Positions 35,543 to 42,121 of a DNA stretch of 64,000 bases are shown here, one piece after another (the stretch's first letter is position 1; each line of letters begins with the position of its first letter). The translations under genes were made by a program, and so were the position numbers. The DNA is from an uncultured Ruminococcus sp. (GTDB lineage: Bacteria > Bacillota_A > Clostridia > Oscillospirales > Ruminococcaceae), in NCBI GenBank assembly GCA_900315975.1, contig ONBA01000007.1, positions 1 through 64,000 of the forward strand. Reading direction: 5' to 3'. The notes below the pieces were generated by a model. That model did not search any database. It saw nothing but the letters and a program-made list of their open reading frames with translations, and had not been told where the DNA came from.

Positions 35543-37345
35543 TTGGCTAACGATAAAATCAGAAATTTCTGCATTATAGCTCATATAGACCACGGTAAAT
35601 CTACGCTTGCCGACCGTATTCTCGAAAAGACCGAGACCGTCGCAGTACGCGATATGGAGGACCAGCTCCTCGATAATATGGACATTGAGCGTGAGCGCGG
35701 CATAACTATCAAGGCACGTGCTGTACGTTTAAAGTATACCGCCAAGGACGGCGAAGACTACATCTTCAACCTCATCGATACTCCCGGTCACGTTGACTTC
35801 AACTACGAGGTATCACGTTCTCTCGCCGCCTGCGAAGGTGCTGTTCTCGTTGTAGACGCTTCTCAGGGTATCGAGGCTCAGACTCTCGCAAACACATACC
35901 TCGCGATTGAACACGACCTCGAAGTTGTGCCTGTAGTAAACAAAATAGACCTCCCCTCAGCTGACCCCGAAAGAGTCTGCTCCGAGGTTGAAAACGTGAT
36001 CGGTATTCCCGCTATGGACGCTCCCCGCATTTCAGCTAAAATGGGCATTAATATCGAGGAAGTCCTTGAGCATATAGTTACTGATATCCCTGCCCCGAAG
36101 GGAGATACAGAAAAACCGCTGAAGGCACTCATTTTCGACAGCTACTACGATTCCTACAAGGGTGTTATCATATATATCCGCGTTAAGGAAGGCAAGGTAA
36201 AAGTCGGCGACAATATCCGCCTTATGGCTACAGGAGCTGTTTTCAACGTCGTTGAAGCCGGCTTTATGGACGCTACCTCTCTCGTTAACAACGGCTCACT
36301 CGAAGCCGGAGAAGTTGGCTATATTGCGGCATCTATCAAGTCTATCGGTGACACTCAGGTCGGCGATACGGTAACAAACGATGAAGAGCCGTGCGACGAA
36401 CCGCTCCCCGGCTACAGAAAGGTAAATCCGATGGTATTCTCGGGTATCTACCCGGCTGACGGCGCTAAATACGGCGACCTCCGCGAAGCTCTCGAAAAAT
36501 TACAGCTCAACGACGCTTCACTCTCGTTTGAACCTGAAACTTCCATTGCTCTCGGATTCGGCTTCAGATGCGGATTTCTCGGACTTCTCCACATGGAGAT
36601 AATTCAGGAGCGTCTTGAACGTGAGTATAACCTCGACCTCATCACAACTGCACCGTCGGTTATATATAAGGTAACATTCACAAACGGCGAGGTTCAGTAC
36701 ATCGACAACCCCACAAACTACCCTGACCCTGCCCTCATTCAGATCGCGGAAGAGCCTATGGTAAAGGCAAGCATTCTCTCCCCTTCCGACTACGTAGGCA
36801 ATATCATGGAGCTGTGTCAGGACAGACGCGGTGTCTTCAAGGACATGAAATACCTCGATGATACACGAGTTGAACTCCATTATGAACTTCCGCTCAACGA
36901 GATAGTGTACGACTTTTTCGATGTACTGAAATCGCGTACCAAAGGATATGCAAGCTTCGATTACGAAATGCTCGGATATGTACCCTCAAAGCTTGTCAAG
37001 CTCGATATTCTCCTCAACGGCGAGATAGTCGATGCGCTCAGCTTCATTATCCATGCCGACAAGGCTTATGCAAGAGCTCGTAAAATAGCTGAAAAACTCA
37101 AGGAAAACATTCCGCGTCAGCTCTTTGAAGTACCGATTCAGGCAGCAATAGGCGGAAAGATAATCGCCCGCGAGACCGTAAAGGCAATGCGCAAGGACGT
37201 TCTTGCCAAGTGCTATGGCGGCGACATCTCACGTAAGAAAAAGCTCCTCGAAAAGCAGAAGGAAGGCAAAAAGCGCATGAGACAGCTCGGTACTGTGGAA
37301 GTTCCGCAGGAAGCCTTCATGAGTGTGCTTAAACTGGACTCGTGA
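35543..37345 (+). CDS. lepA: elongation factor 4 (LepA), back-translocating GTPase
   Basis: 600 residues from a TTG at 35543. AAAAGGGG ends 8 bases earlier and overlaps an in-frame ATG at 35525 that is therefore unlikely. G1 [10 protein letters not shown]2 RGITIKA, G3 DTPGHVDF and G4 NKID are all present. Domains II, III/V and the LepA-specific C-terminal domain ([16 protein letters not shown] near the end) follow. It binds the ribosome and helps under stress. It heads a plus-strand run with two small membrane proteins and hemW. Confidence 0.97.
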   Translation: MANDKIRNFCIIAHIDHGKSTLADRILEKTETVAVRDMEDQLLDNMDIERERGITIKARAVRLKYTAKDGEDYIFNLIDTPGHVDFNYEVSRSLAACEGAVLVVDASQGIEAQTLANTYLAIEHDLEVVPVVNKIDLPSADPERVCSEVENVIGIPAMDAPRISAKMGINIEEVLEHIVTDIPAPKGDTEKPLKALIFDSYYDSYKGVIIYIRVKEGKVKVGDNIRLMATGAVFNVVEAGFMDATSLVNNGSLEAGEVGYIAASIKSIGDTQVGDTVTNDEEPCDEPLPGYRKVNPMVFSGIYPADGAKYGDLREALEKLQLNDASLSFEPETSIALGFGFRCGFLGLLHMEIIQERLEREYNLDLITTAPSVIYKVTFTNGEVQYIDNPTNYPDPALIQIAEEPMVKASILSPSDYVGNIMELCQDRRGVFKDMKYLDDTRVELHYELPLNEIVYDFFDVLKSRTKGYASFDYEMLGYVPSKLVKLDILLNGEIVDALSFIIHADKAYARARKIAEKLKENIPRQLFEVPIQAAIGGKIIARETVKAMRKDVLAKCYGGDISRKKKLLEKQKEGKKRMRQLGTVEVPQEAFMSVLKLDS

Positions 37346-37379
37346 TCACAATAAATAATTGTTACGGAAGGAGTAAAAC

Positions 37380-37820
37380 ATGGTACTGAACATCATTACA
37401 GCGGGAATCGCCGTATTATTCCTCATAGTCTGCGTGATTTGCGTTATGTCAGAAAATTCACCGTCCGAAAAAGCGGCATCGCGCAATTTCTTCCGCCGTG
37501 TGAGAATAACACTGCGTGAGATAAATCTTCCGGTATTTCTGCTGATATCAGCATTAGTCATCATAGCCGCACTGAAAACCGATTTACTCCGACTCCCTGT
37601 TGCACTGGTTTCAGCAGGACTGTTTGCTGCCGGTCTTTTCGTACTCAACAGCTTCCGTATCCTATGCGGACTCCGCTCACGCAAGAAGAAAAAGTCACTC
37701 CGTCCACTTGGCTGGATACTCCCTTCAAAGGAGTCAAAGCTTACTCCCGAAGCCGGATACCGCAAAGAAGCAAGTGAAACTCCTATATCATCTGAACTCT
37801 CTGAAAGGACATCTCTATGA
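37380..37820 (+). CDS. small membrane protein between lepA and hemW
   Basis: 146 residues. Three hydrophobic segments (about 1-24, 50-68 and 72-95) are followed by a basic, soluble C-terminal half (RSRKKKKSLRP...). AAGGAG lies before the ATG. The stop overlaps the next start (ATGA). Family not recognised. Confidence 0.7.
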   Translation: MVLNIITAGIAVLFLIVCVICVMSENSPSEKAASRNFFRRVRITLREINLPVFLLISALVIIAALKTDLLRLPVALVSAGLFAAGLFVLNSFRILCGLRSRKKKKSLRPLGWILPSKESKLTPEAGYRKEASETPISSELSERTSL

Positions 37821-38170
37821 GCATTTATAACTGTCCCCACTGCGGGGAAAAATCATTCAATCCGCTCAGCAAGGCTTTAGCCGGACAGCTCAACTCTCCC
37901 GGCAAGGTCTGCATAAAATGCGGCAGAAAAGCCGTAAACGGCAAGGCGGCGACAATTTTCAACGCTGTTTACAGTATACTCGCATTCGCCGGAATAGTCG
38001 TGACATACCTCTATGCACCCAAAACTATCGGGACAAGCTGCGAATGGGTCGCTCATCATGAGCTTCTCATCGGCATAGGACTGCTTGTATCAAAGTTCGT
38101 GATACCGCGTCTCGTGAACGCATTCTGCTTCAAACTTGCCCCCGCGATAAGGATAGACCCCGTAAAATGA
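37817..38170 (+). CDS. zinc-ribbon membrane protein, unknown function
   Basis: 117 residues. The N-terminal CPHCGEKS and a later CIKCGRK form a CxxC-CxxC zinc ribbon (about 6-35), followed by two membrane helices (about 46-66 and 83-103). It is coupled at both ends: ATGA overlaps with the preceding membrane gene and with hemW. Similar zinc-ribbon membrane proteins are common in Firmicutes, but the function is unknown. Confidence 0.75.
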   Translation: MSIYNCPHCGEKSFNPLSKALAGQLNSPGKVCIKCGRKAVNGKAATIFNAVYSILAFAGIVVTYLYAPKTIGTSCEWVAHHELLIGIGLLVSKFVIPRLVNAFCFKLAPAIRIDPVK

Positions 38171-39261
38171 ATACACTTGGTATCTACATTCATGTTCCCT
38201 TCTGCGGAAAAAAATGCAGTTACTGCGATTTCTACTCCGTCTGCTACACCAAACAGCAGGCGGAGCTTTATGTAGGCGCAGTATTGCGGAATATCCGCCA
38301 TTATTCCGACCCCGGACGTACTGTTGACACGGTCTATTTCGGCGGCGGCACCCCCTCTCTGCTGAGCTGTGAGCAGATTTCGGATATAATGTCAGCAATC
38401 GCAGAAAACTTCGCGCTCAGCGATAAAGCCGAAGTCACACTCGAAGCAAACCCTAATACACTCGCCCCCGAAAAGCTCCGCGGACTGCGTAATTCCGGTA
38501 TAAACCGGCTCTCAATAGGGGTACAGTCGATGTCCGATAATGAGCTGAGAATTCTCGGAAGAAGCCATACGGCTGACCGTGCTGAAAAAGCTGTCATGGA
38601 CGCGGCAGAAGCCGGTTTCACGAACATTTCCTGTGACCTAATGATAGCTGTCCCTGAGCAGACTTCCGAAAGTCTCGCAAACTCCATAAACCGACTAACC
38701 GCCCTCCCCATACAGCATATTTCCGCGTATATCCTCAAAATTGAGGACGGCACTCCCTTCGACTGCGGCAATATCCGTTCCAAACTCCCCGATGAAGACG
38801 AAACTGCTGAGCTGTACCTGCTTATGTGCAAACTCATGAATGAGCACGGATTCAGACAATATGAGGTATCAAACTTTGCCGAGCCCGGCTATGAGAGCCG
38901 TCACAACTGCCGATACTGGAAGTGTATGGACTACCTCGGGATAGGTCCTGCCGCACATTCGTGCTATGGCGGCAAGAGATTCGCAGTCGGACGCGATATA
39001 GTAAGCTTCATCAGTTCACCGGTACAAAATACGGTCATCACCGACGATTCTCCATGCGGATTCGAGGAATTTGCAATGCTCCGTCTCCGTCTCGCAGAGG
39101 GACTGCTTCTCCACGATGTTGAGCCGCACAGTGCCGAAATCGTAAAAAAAATACCCCCGCTCGTTAAAGCGGGGTATGTAAACTTCGATGGTGAGCGTGT
39201 TTCGCTCACTCCGGAAGGATTTCTTGTATCAAACTCAGTAATCGAAAGGCTGATTTTTTAA
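38167..39261 (+). CDS. hemW: radical SAM heme chaperone HemW
   Basis: 364 residues. The radical SAM motif is CGKKCSYCDFYS (CxxxCxxC, Cys near 15, 19 and 22), followed by YFGGGTPSLL and the IGVQSMSDNELRILGR segment. The protein belongs to the HemN-like HemW group: shorter than HemN and lacking its extra N-terminal residues. These deliver heme rather than oxidise coproporphyrinogen. The lepA-hemW order is conserved in Firmicutes. The role in this anaerobe is inferred. Confidence 0.93.
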   Translation: MNTLGIYIHVPFCGKKCSYCDFYSVCYTKQQAELYVGAVLRNIRHYSDPGRTVDTVYFGGGTPSLLSCEQISDIMSAIAENFALSDKAEVTLEANPNTLAPEKLRGLRNSGINRLSIGVQSMSDNELRILGRSHTADRAEKAVMDAAEAGFTNISCDLMIAVPEQTSESLANSINRLTALPIQHISAYILKIEDGTPFDCGNIRSKLPDEDETAELYLLMCKLMNEHGFRQYEVSNFAEPGYESRHNCRYWKCMDYLGIGPAAHSCYGGKRFAVGRDIVSFISSPVQNTVITDDSPCGFEEFAMLRLRLAEGLLLHDVEPHSAEIVKKIPPLVKAGYVNFDGERVSLTPEGFLVSNSVIERLIF

Positions 39262-39266
39262 GACAG

Positions 39267-39306
39267 CGCTGCAAAACTATCTGGTTTTGCGGCGTTTTTT
39301 CTTTTT
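39267..39306 (+). terminator. terminator after hemW
   Basis: CGCTGCAAAAC (39267-39277), six-base loop and GTTTTGCGGCG (39284-39294), then TTTTTTC TTTTTT. It overlaps the 3' end of the convergent flavin reductase gene, whose last codons encode a Lys/Arg-rich tail. Confidence 0.9.
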
Positions 39307-39855
39307 TACAGAAAAACCGAAGTCGCCGAGTTTTCTGCCGAGTGCAAAATACTCACCGTGCGCATATGCGGCAAGTCCGCACTGCTGTAGATTCAGTTTA
39401 CCCTTGCTGTCGATGTAGCGGTCGTCCACGTCAACTCCAACTATCTCCGCGAGAAACATGGTGTGACTTCCAAGCAGTTTGCTCTCAACTACCCTGCATT
39501 CAAGACTCACCGGACACTCATCAATAAGCGGTGCAGCTACCTTTTCTGCCGGCACAGCATGGAAACCGCAGGTCTCAAATTTATTAACATCTCTGCCGCT
39601 TCTTACACCGCAGAAATCTGTCTCCTTAACCATTGCCGACGTTGTGAGGTTGATAACAAATTCACCGGAATCACGTATTATATCGTGAGAATACCGCTCA
39701 GGACGTACCGATATGTATGTCATCGGCGGACGTGTACAGACTATACCGGTCCATCCGATAGTCAGGACGTTAGGTGATTCAATTGTACCGCAGGTAACGA
39801 GTGCTGCCGGCACAGGCGCGAGAAGTGCACTGCCTTTCCAGAATTGCTTAGCCAT
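39277..39855 (-). CDS. flavin reductase-like (FMN-binding split barrel) protein
   Basis: 192 residues. The split-barrel flavin-reductase domain covers about 1-160: PVPAALVTCG, then NVLTIGWTGIV, RYSHDIIRDSGEFVINL and CPVSLECRVV. Relatives are NADH:FMN oxidoreductases or electron-transfer flavoproteins. The C-terminus ends in a basic tail (KKKKRRKTR) encoded by the overlapping terminator of hemW. AAGGAG precedes the ATG. The transcript carries a structured leader of about 180 nt. Confidence 0.88.
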   Translation of the reverse strand: MAKQFWKGSALLAPVPAALVTCGTIESPNVLTIGWTGIVCTRPPMTYISVRPERYSHDIIRDSGEFVINLTTSAMVKETDFCGVRSGRDVNKFETCGFHAVPAEKVAAPLIDECPVSLECRVVESKLLGSHTMFLAEIVGVDVDDRYIDSKGKLNLQQCGLAAYAHGEYFALGRKLGDFGFSVKKKKRRKTR

Positions 39856-39879
39856 AAAAAACTCCTTGATGAAATGATA

Positions 39880-40020
39880 CTATTGCTCCCGAAATCAAAC
39901 TTTGCCCCAAAGAAAGAAAATATATCAGGAAAGACGCAGTAATACCTGCAGATTAAAAGTTTTCCTGACGCTGATACGTCTTCTTTACAGCAAGATTCGG
40001 TCGGCAAAGTTTAGTTTTGT
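39880..40020 (-). ncRNA. structured 5' leader of the flavin reductase, candidate cis-regulatory RNA
   Basis: A 10-bp perfect long-range pairing (GGCAAAGTTT 40003-40012 with AAACTTTGCC 39897-39906) closes a multi-branched domain of about 115 nt. Inside it TCAGGAAA (39925-39932) pairs with TTTCCTGA (39961-39968) and caps GCAG/CTGC (39936-39949), while GACG/CGTC (39967-39980) forms another small stem. The domain lies between the promoter and the ATG of a flavin-binding protein. It does not carry the FMN-riboswitch core. The class is unknown to me. Confidence 0.5.
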
Positions 40021-40029
40021 GACACTCCT

Positions 40030-40058
40030 ATTATAACACCTAAAACAGCCTTTTTCAA
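40030..40058 (-). promoter_or_regulatory. sigma-A promoter of the flavin reductase
   Basis: On the minus strand TTGAAA (40058-40053), 17 bases, TATAAT (40035-40030). It gives a transcript with about 170-175 nt of leader. Confidence 0.8.
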
Positions 40059-40150
40059 GTAATTTTGGTGACGTGACCCATTCCGACATTTTTCAGCGGC
40101 AGTGAATGGTATAATATGGCATAAACAGGAACAGAATGGAGGCGCAATCA

Positions 40151-40456
40151 ATGAATATCGACATAATATCCGAAAATGGGACCGCTGTTGCGGTGCTGAA
40201 AGGTGAAATAGACCACCACTCAGCAAAATCTGCACGCGAACAGCTCGACAGCTTTATTATTACTATGCAGCCTGACGTCCTCGCAATCGACCTCAGCGGT
40301 ATCTCTTTTATGGATAGCTCCGGAATCGGTCTTATAATGGGCAGACAAAAACTGCTCAAAGAGTGCGGCGGAAGACTTGAAGTAAGGGGACCACAGCCGT
40401 ATATCCGCAGAGTTCTACGGATTTCTGGCATTGAACGTATCGTAAGGATAACTTGA
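40151..40456 (+). CDS. spoIIAA: anti-sigma F factor antagonist SpoIIAA
   Basis: 101 residues from the ATG at 40151 (TGGAGG upstream). A single STAS domain; the phosphorylation loop FMDSSGIG (53-60) holds the Ser phosphorylated by SpoIIAB. Unphosphorylated SpoIIAA releases sigma F in the forespore. First gene of the spoIIA operon. A TGGTATAAT extended -10 lies upstream (about 40109-40117); a sigma-H site was not convincing. Confidence 0.94.
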   Translation: MNIDIISENGTAVAVLKGEIDHHSAKSAREQLDSFIITMQPDVLAIDLSGISFMDSSGIGLIMGRQKLLKECGGRLEVRGPQPYIRRVLRISGIERIVRIT

Positions 40457-40469
40457 ATGGAGGAAAACT

Positions 40470-40907
40470 ATGGAAGTATTAAACGAAATAAAATTCAGTA
40501 TGCCGTCACTTTCGGTAAATGAAAGCTCGGCAAGAGCGGCTGTATCGTCGTTCATCGTACAGGCTGACCCGACCGTCGAAGAGCTTTCTGACATACGCAC
40601 GGCAGTTTCAGAAGCGGTCACTAATGCAATTGTACACGGCTACCGCGGTACACGCGGACGTATCAGCATAACCGTCCGCCTGCTCCCCGAAAGGGAAATA
40701 TACATACGAATTAAAGACTCAGGATGCGGCATTGCTGACGTGAAACAGGCTATGACTCCCCTTTTTACGACTGCTCCGGAAGAAGAACGCTCCGGTCTCG
40801 GATTTTCGGTAATGGAGTCTTTCATGGACAAACTCAGCGTGAAAAGTTCTGTCGGCAAGGGAACAACCGTAACAATGCGAAAGAGGCTTACTCCTCATGG
40901 CGGCTGA
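40470..40907 (+). CDS. spoIIAB: anti-sigma F factor SpoIIAB (serine kinase)
   Basis: 145 residues, GHKL ATPase fold. The N box is SEAVTNAIVHGY, the G1 box is IKDSGCGI and the G2-like segment is ERSGLGFSVMESFMD. It binds and inhibits sigma F and phosphorylates SpoIIAA. AGGAGG lies before the ATG, and its 3' end overlaps sigF by 11 bases. Confidence 0.95.
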   Translation: MEVLNEIKFSMPSLSVNESSARAAVSSFIVQADPTVEELSDIRTAVSEAVTNAIVHGYRGTRGRISITVRLLPEREIYIRIKDSGCGIADVKQAMTPLFTTAPEEERSGLGFSVMESFMDKLSVKSSVGKGTTVTMRKRLTPHGG

Positions 40908-41556
40908 ACTTAAACAGCCGCTCGCCGAGGAAAATCTCGGTCTTGTCCACCTCTGCGCCAACCGCTTCCGCGGACGCGGCATCGAATACGATGACCTCTA
41001 CTCCGCAGGCTGTCTCGGACTTCTCAAAGCTGTTAAAGCTTTCGACCCCGACCGCGGTGTGAAGTTCTCGACATACGCAGTACCGGTCATACTCGGCGAA
41101 ATCAAACGACTTTTCCGCGACGGAGGCACTATTCGTGTCAGCCGAAGTCTGAAAGAATTGTCGCTCCGTTTGCAGAAGGTGTATGCAGAGTTTGAACAGC
41201 GTGAAGGCAGAGAGCCTACTGTCTCAGAGCTTGCACTGCTGTCAGGAGAAGACGAGGCAGACGTCGCAGAGGCATTGTGTTCAGCTCAGCCGCTTCTTTC
41301 ACTAACCGCTCCCGACGACGGTGAGGGACAGCTCGATGTACCTGTAGATTCTCCTGATGAGGCTATAACCGACCTCATCGCACTGCGACAGATAATGTCT
41401 GAACTTCCCGAAAACGACCGCATACTGCTCGAACTCCGCTACTTCCGCGAAATGACGCAGTCTGCGGCGGCAAGAGTACTCGGTATGACACAGGTGCAGG
41501 TCTCAAGGCGCGAGAAAAAACTGCTTGCACAGATGAAAAAACAACTGCTTGAATGA
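40897..41556 (+). CDS. sigF: RNA polymerase sporulation sigma factor SigF
   Basis: 219 residues, sigma-70 family without region 1. Region 2 is LGLVHLCANRFRGRGIEYDDLYSAGCLGL with the core-binding segment; region 3 covers about 90-140; region 4 has the HTH MTQSAAARVLGMTQVQVSRREK. Its place after spoIIAA-spoIIAB identifies it as sigma F, the first forespore sigma factor, rather than SigG or SigB. Confidence 0.94.
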   Translation: MAAELKQPLAEENLGLVHLCANRFRGRGIEYDDLYSAGCLGLLKAVKAFDPDRGVKFSTYAVPVILGEIKRLFRDGGTIRVSRSLKELSLRLQKVYAEFEQREGREPTVSELALLSGEDEADVAEALCSAQPLLSLTAPDDGEGQLDVPVDSPDEAITDLIALRQIMSELPENDRILLELRYFREMTQSAAARVLGMTQVQVSRREKKLLAQMKKQLLE

Positions 41557-41576
41557 GCGTGTATCAACGCTCATTC
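41551..41576. terminator. hairpin overlapping both convergent stop codons
   Basis: A 10-bp perfect inverted repeat (GAATGAGCGT 41551-41560, ACGCTCATTC 41567-41576) covers the sigF stop and the stop of the convergent gene. No T run follows, so it is probably a weak bidirectional terminator or a 3'-end-protecting structure. Confidence 0.45.
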
Positions 41577-41913
41577 ATGTTGCTATGTCCTCGATGAATC
41601 GGCGGAGAGTCTCGTCGTTTTCCATGACCACACCCTCGCTTAGCTGTTCACGGTCGAGGTCGGAAAGCAGTGAAACATCGTAGTCTATCACCCTGTATGG
41701 CGAGGCACTGTCACCCTTGAATACCCCTATCCGCCCATTGTACTCCCTTACCACTATCTCCGCCGGCATTATTTCCGGAGTACTGAACGATATCCTGCTC
41801 GCAACTTTCTGCCTGTGAAGTGATTGACCGAGTGTACATATAACAATAAAACCCGAGACTGTGAGTGCTGTCATGAGTGTCAGGTATATCTTTCTGTTGA
41901 CCGCTTTTGTCAT
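41575..41913 (-). CDS. membrane-anchored protein, BofC C-terminal-domain-like
   Basis: 112 residues from the ATG at 41913 (AAGGAG 9 bases upstream; an in-frame TTG touches that site). One N-terminal membrane helix (about 6-26) is followed by an extracytoplasmic domain with VVREYNGRIGVFKGDS and IDYDVSLLSDLDREQLSEG. This pattern recurs in small clostridial proteins annotated as BofC C-terminal-like. The position beside the spoIIA operon would suit a sporulation role, but this is inference. Confidence 0.65.
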   Translation of the reverse strand: MTKAVNRKIYLTLMTALTVSGFIVICTLGQSLHRQKVASRISFSTPEIMPAEIVVREYNGRIGVFKGDSASPYRVIDYDVSLLSDLDREQLSEGVVMENDETLRRFIEDIAT

Positions 41914-42021
41914 TATTTCCAACTCCTTCTTTATCAGACTTTACTTTGCTGAAATTATTACTTATATTATCAGCCTTTTTTGATAGATTATACAAATCTT
42001 TAAAAAATTCTTTGCAGACTA

Positions 42022-42050
42022 TTAACAAACCGTTTCGGACGTGCTATAAT
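42022..42050 (+). promoter_or_regulatory. sigma-A promoter of the class A PBP gene
   Basis: TTAACA (42022-42027), 17 bases, TATAAT (42045-42050), with about 65 nt of leader before the ATG. Confidence 0.78.
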
Positions 42051-42085
42051 ATAAAATGTATAAATATCGCTAAGAAACATTTCAG

Positions 42086-42112
42086 AAAGGAGTTTCACCG
42101 ATACTTCGGTGA
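42086..42112 (+). promoter_or_regulatory. ribosome binding site followed by a hairpin before the PBP start
   Basis: AAAGGAG (42086-42092) is 29 bases from the ATG, much too far. In between, TCACCGA (42095-42101) and TCGGTGA (42106-42112) form a 7-bp hairpin with a four-base loop. No in-frame start codon lies closer: a TGA sits at 42110-42112. Either the hairpin brings the site nearer, or the GGTGA in its 3' arm is the true site and is masked by the stem. Confidence 0.5.
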
Positions 42113-42121
42113 CCTGACAAT

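Noticed and set aside
39880..40020. FMN riboswitch before the flavin reductase
   Set aside because: The conserved FMN-aptamer core (GGGGCAGGGTGAAATTCCC-like) is not found; only the word GGGGCA occurs by chance.
40060..40135. sigma-H promoter for spoIIA
   Set aside because: GTGAATGG resembles a sigma-H -10, but no AGGA-type -35 lies at the proper distance; an extended -10 sigma-A box is better supported.
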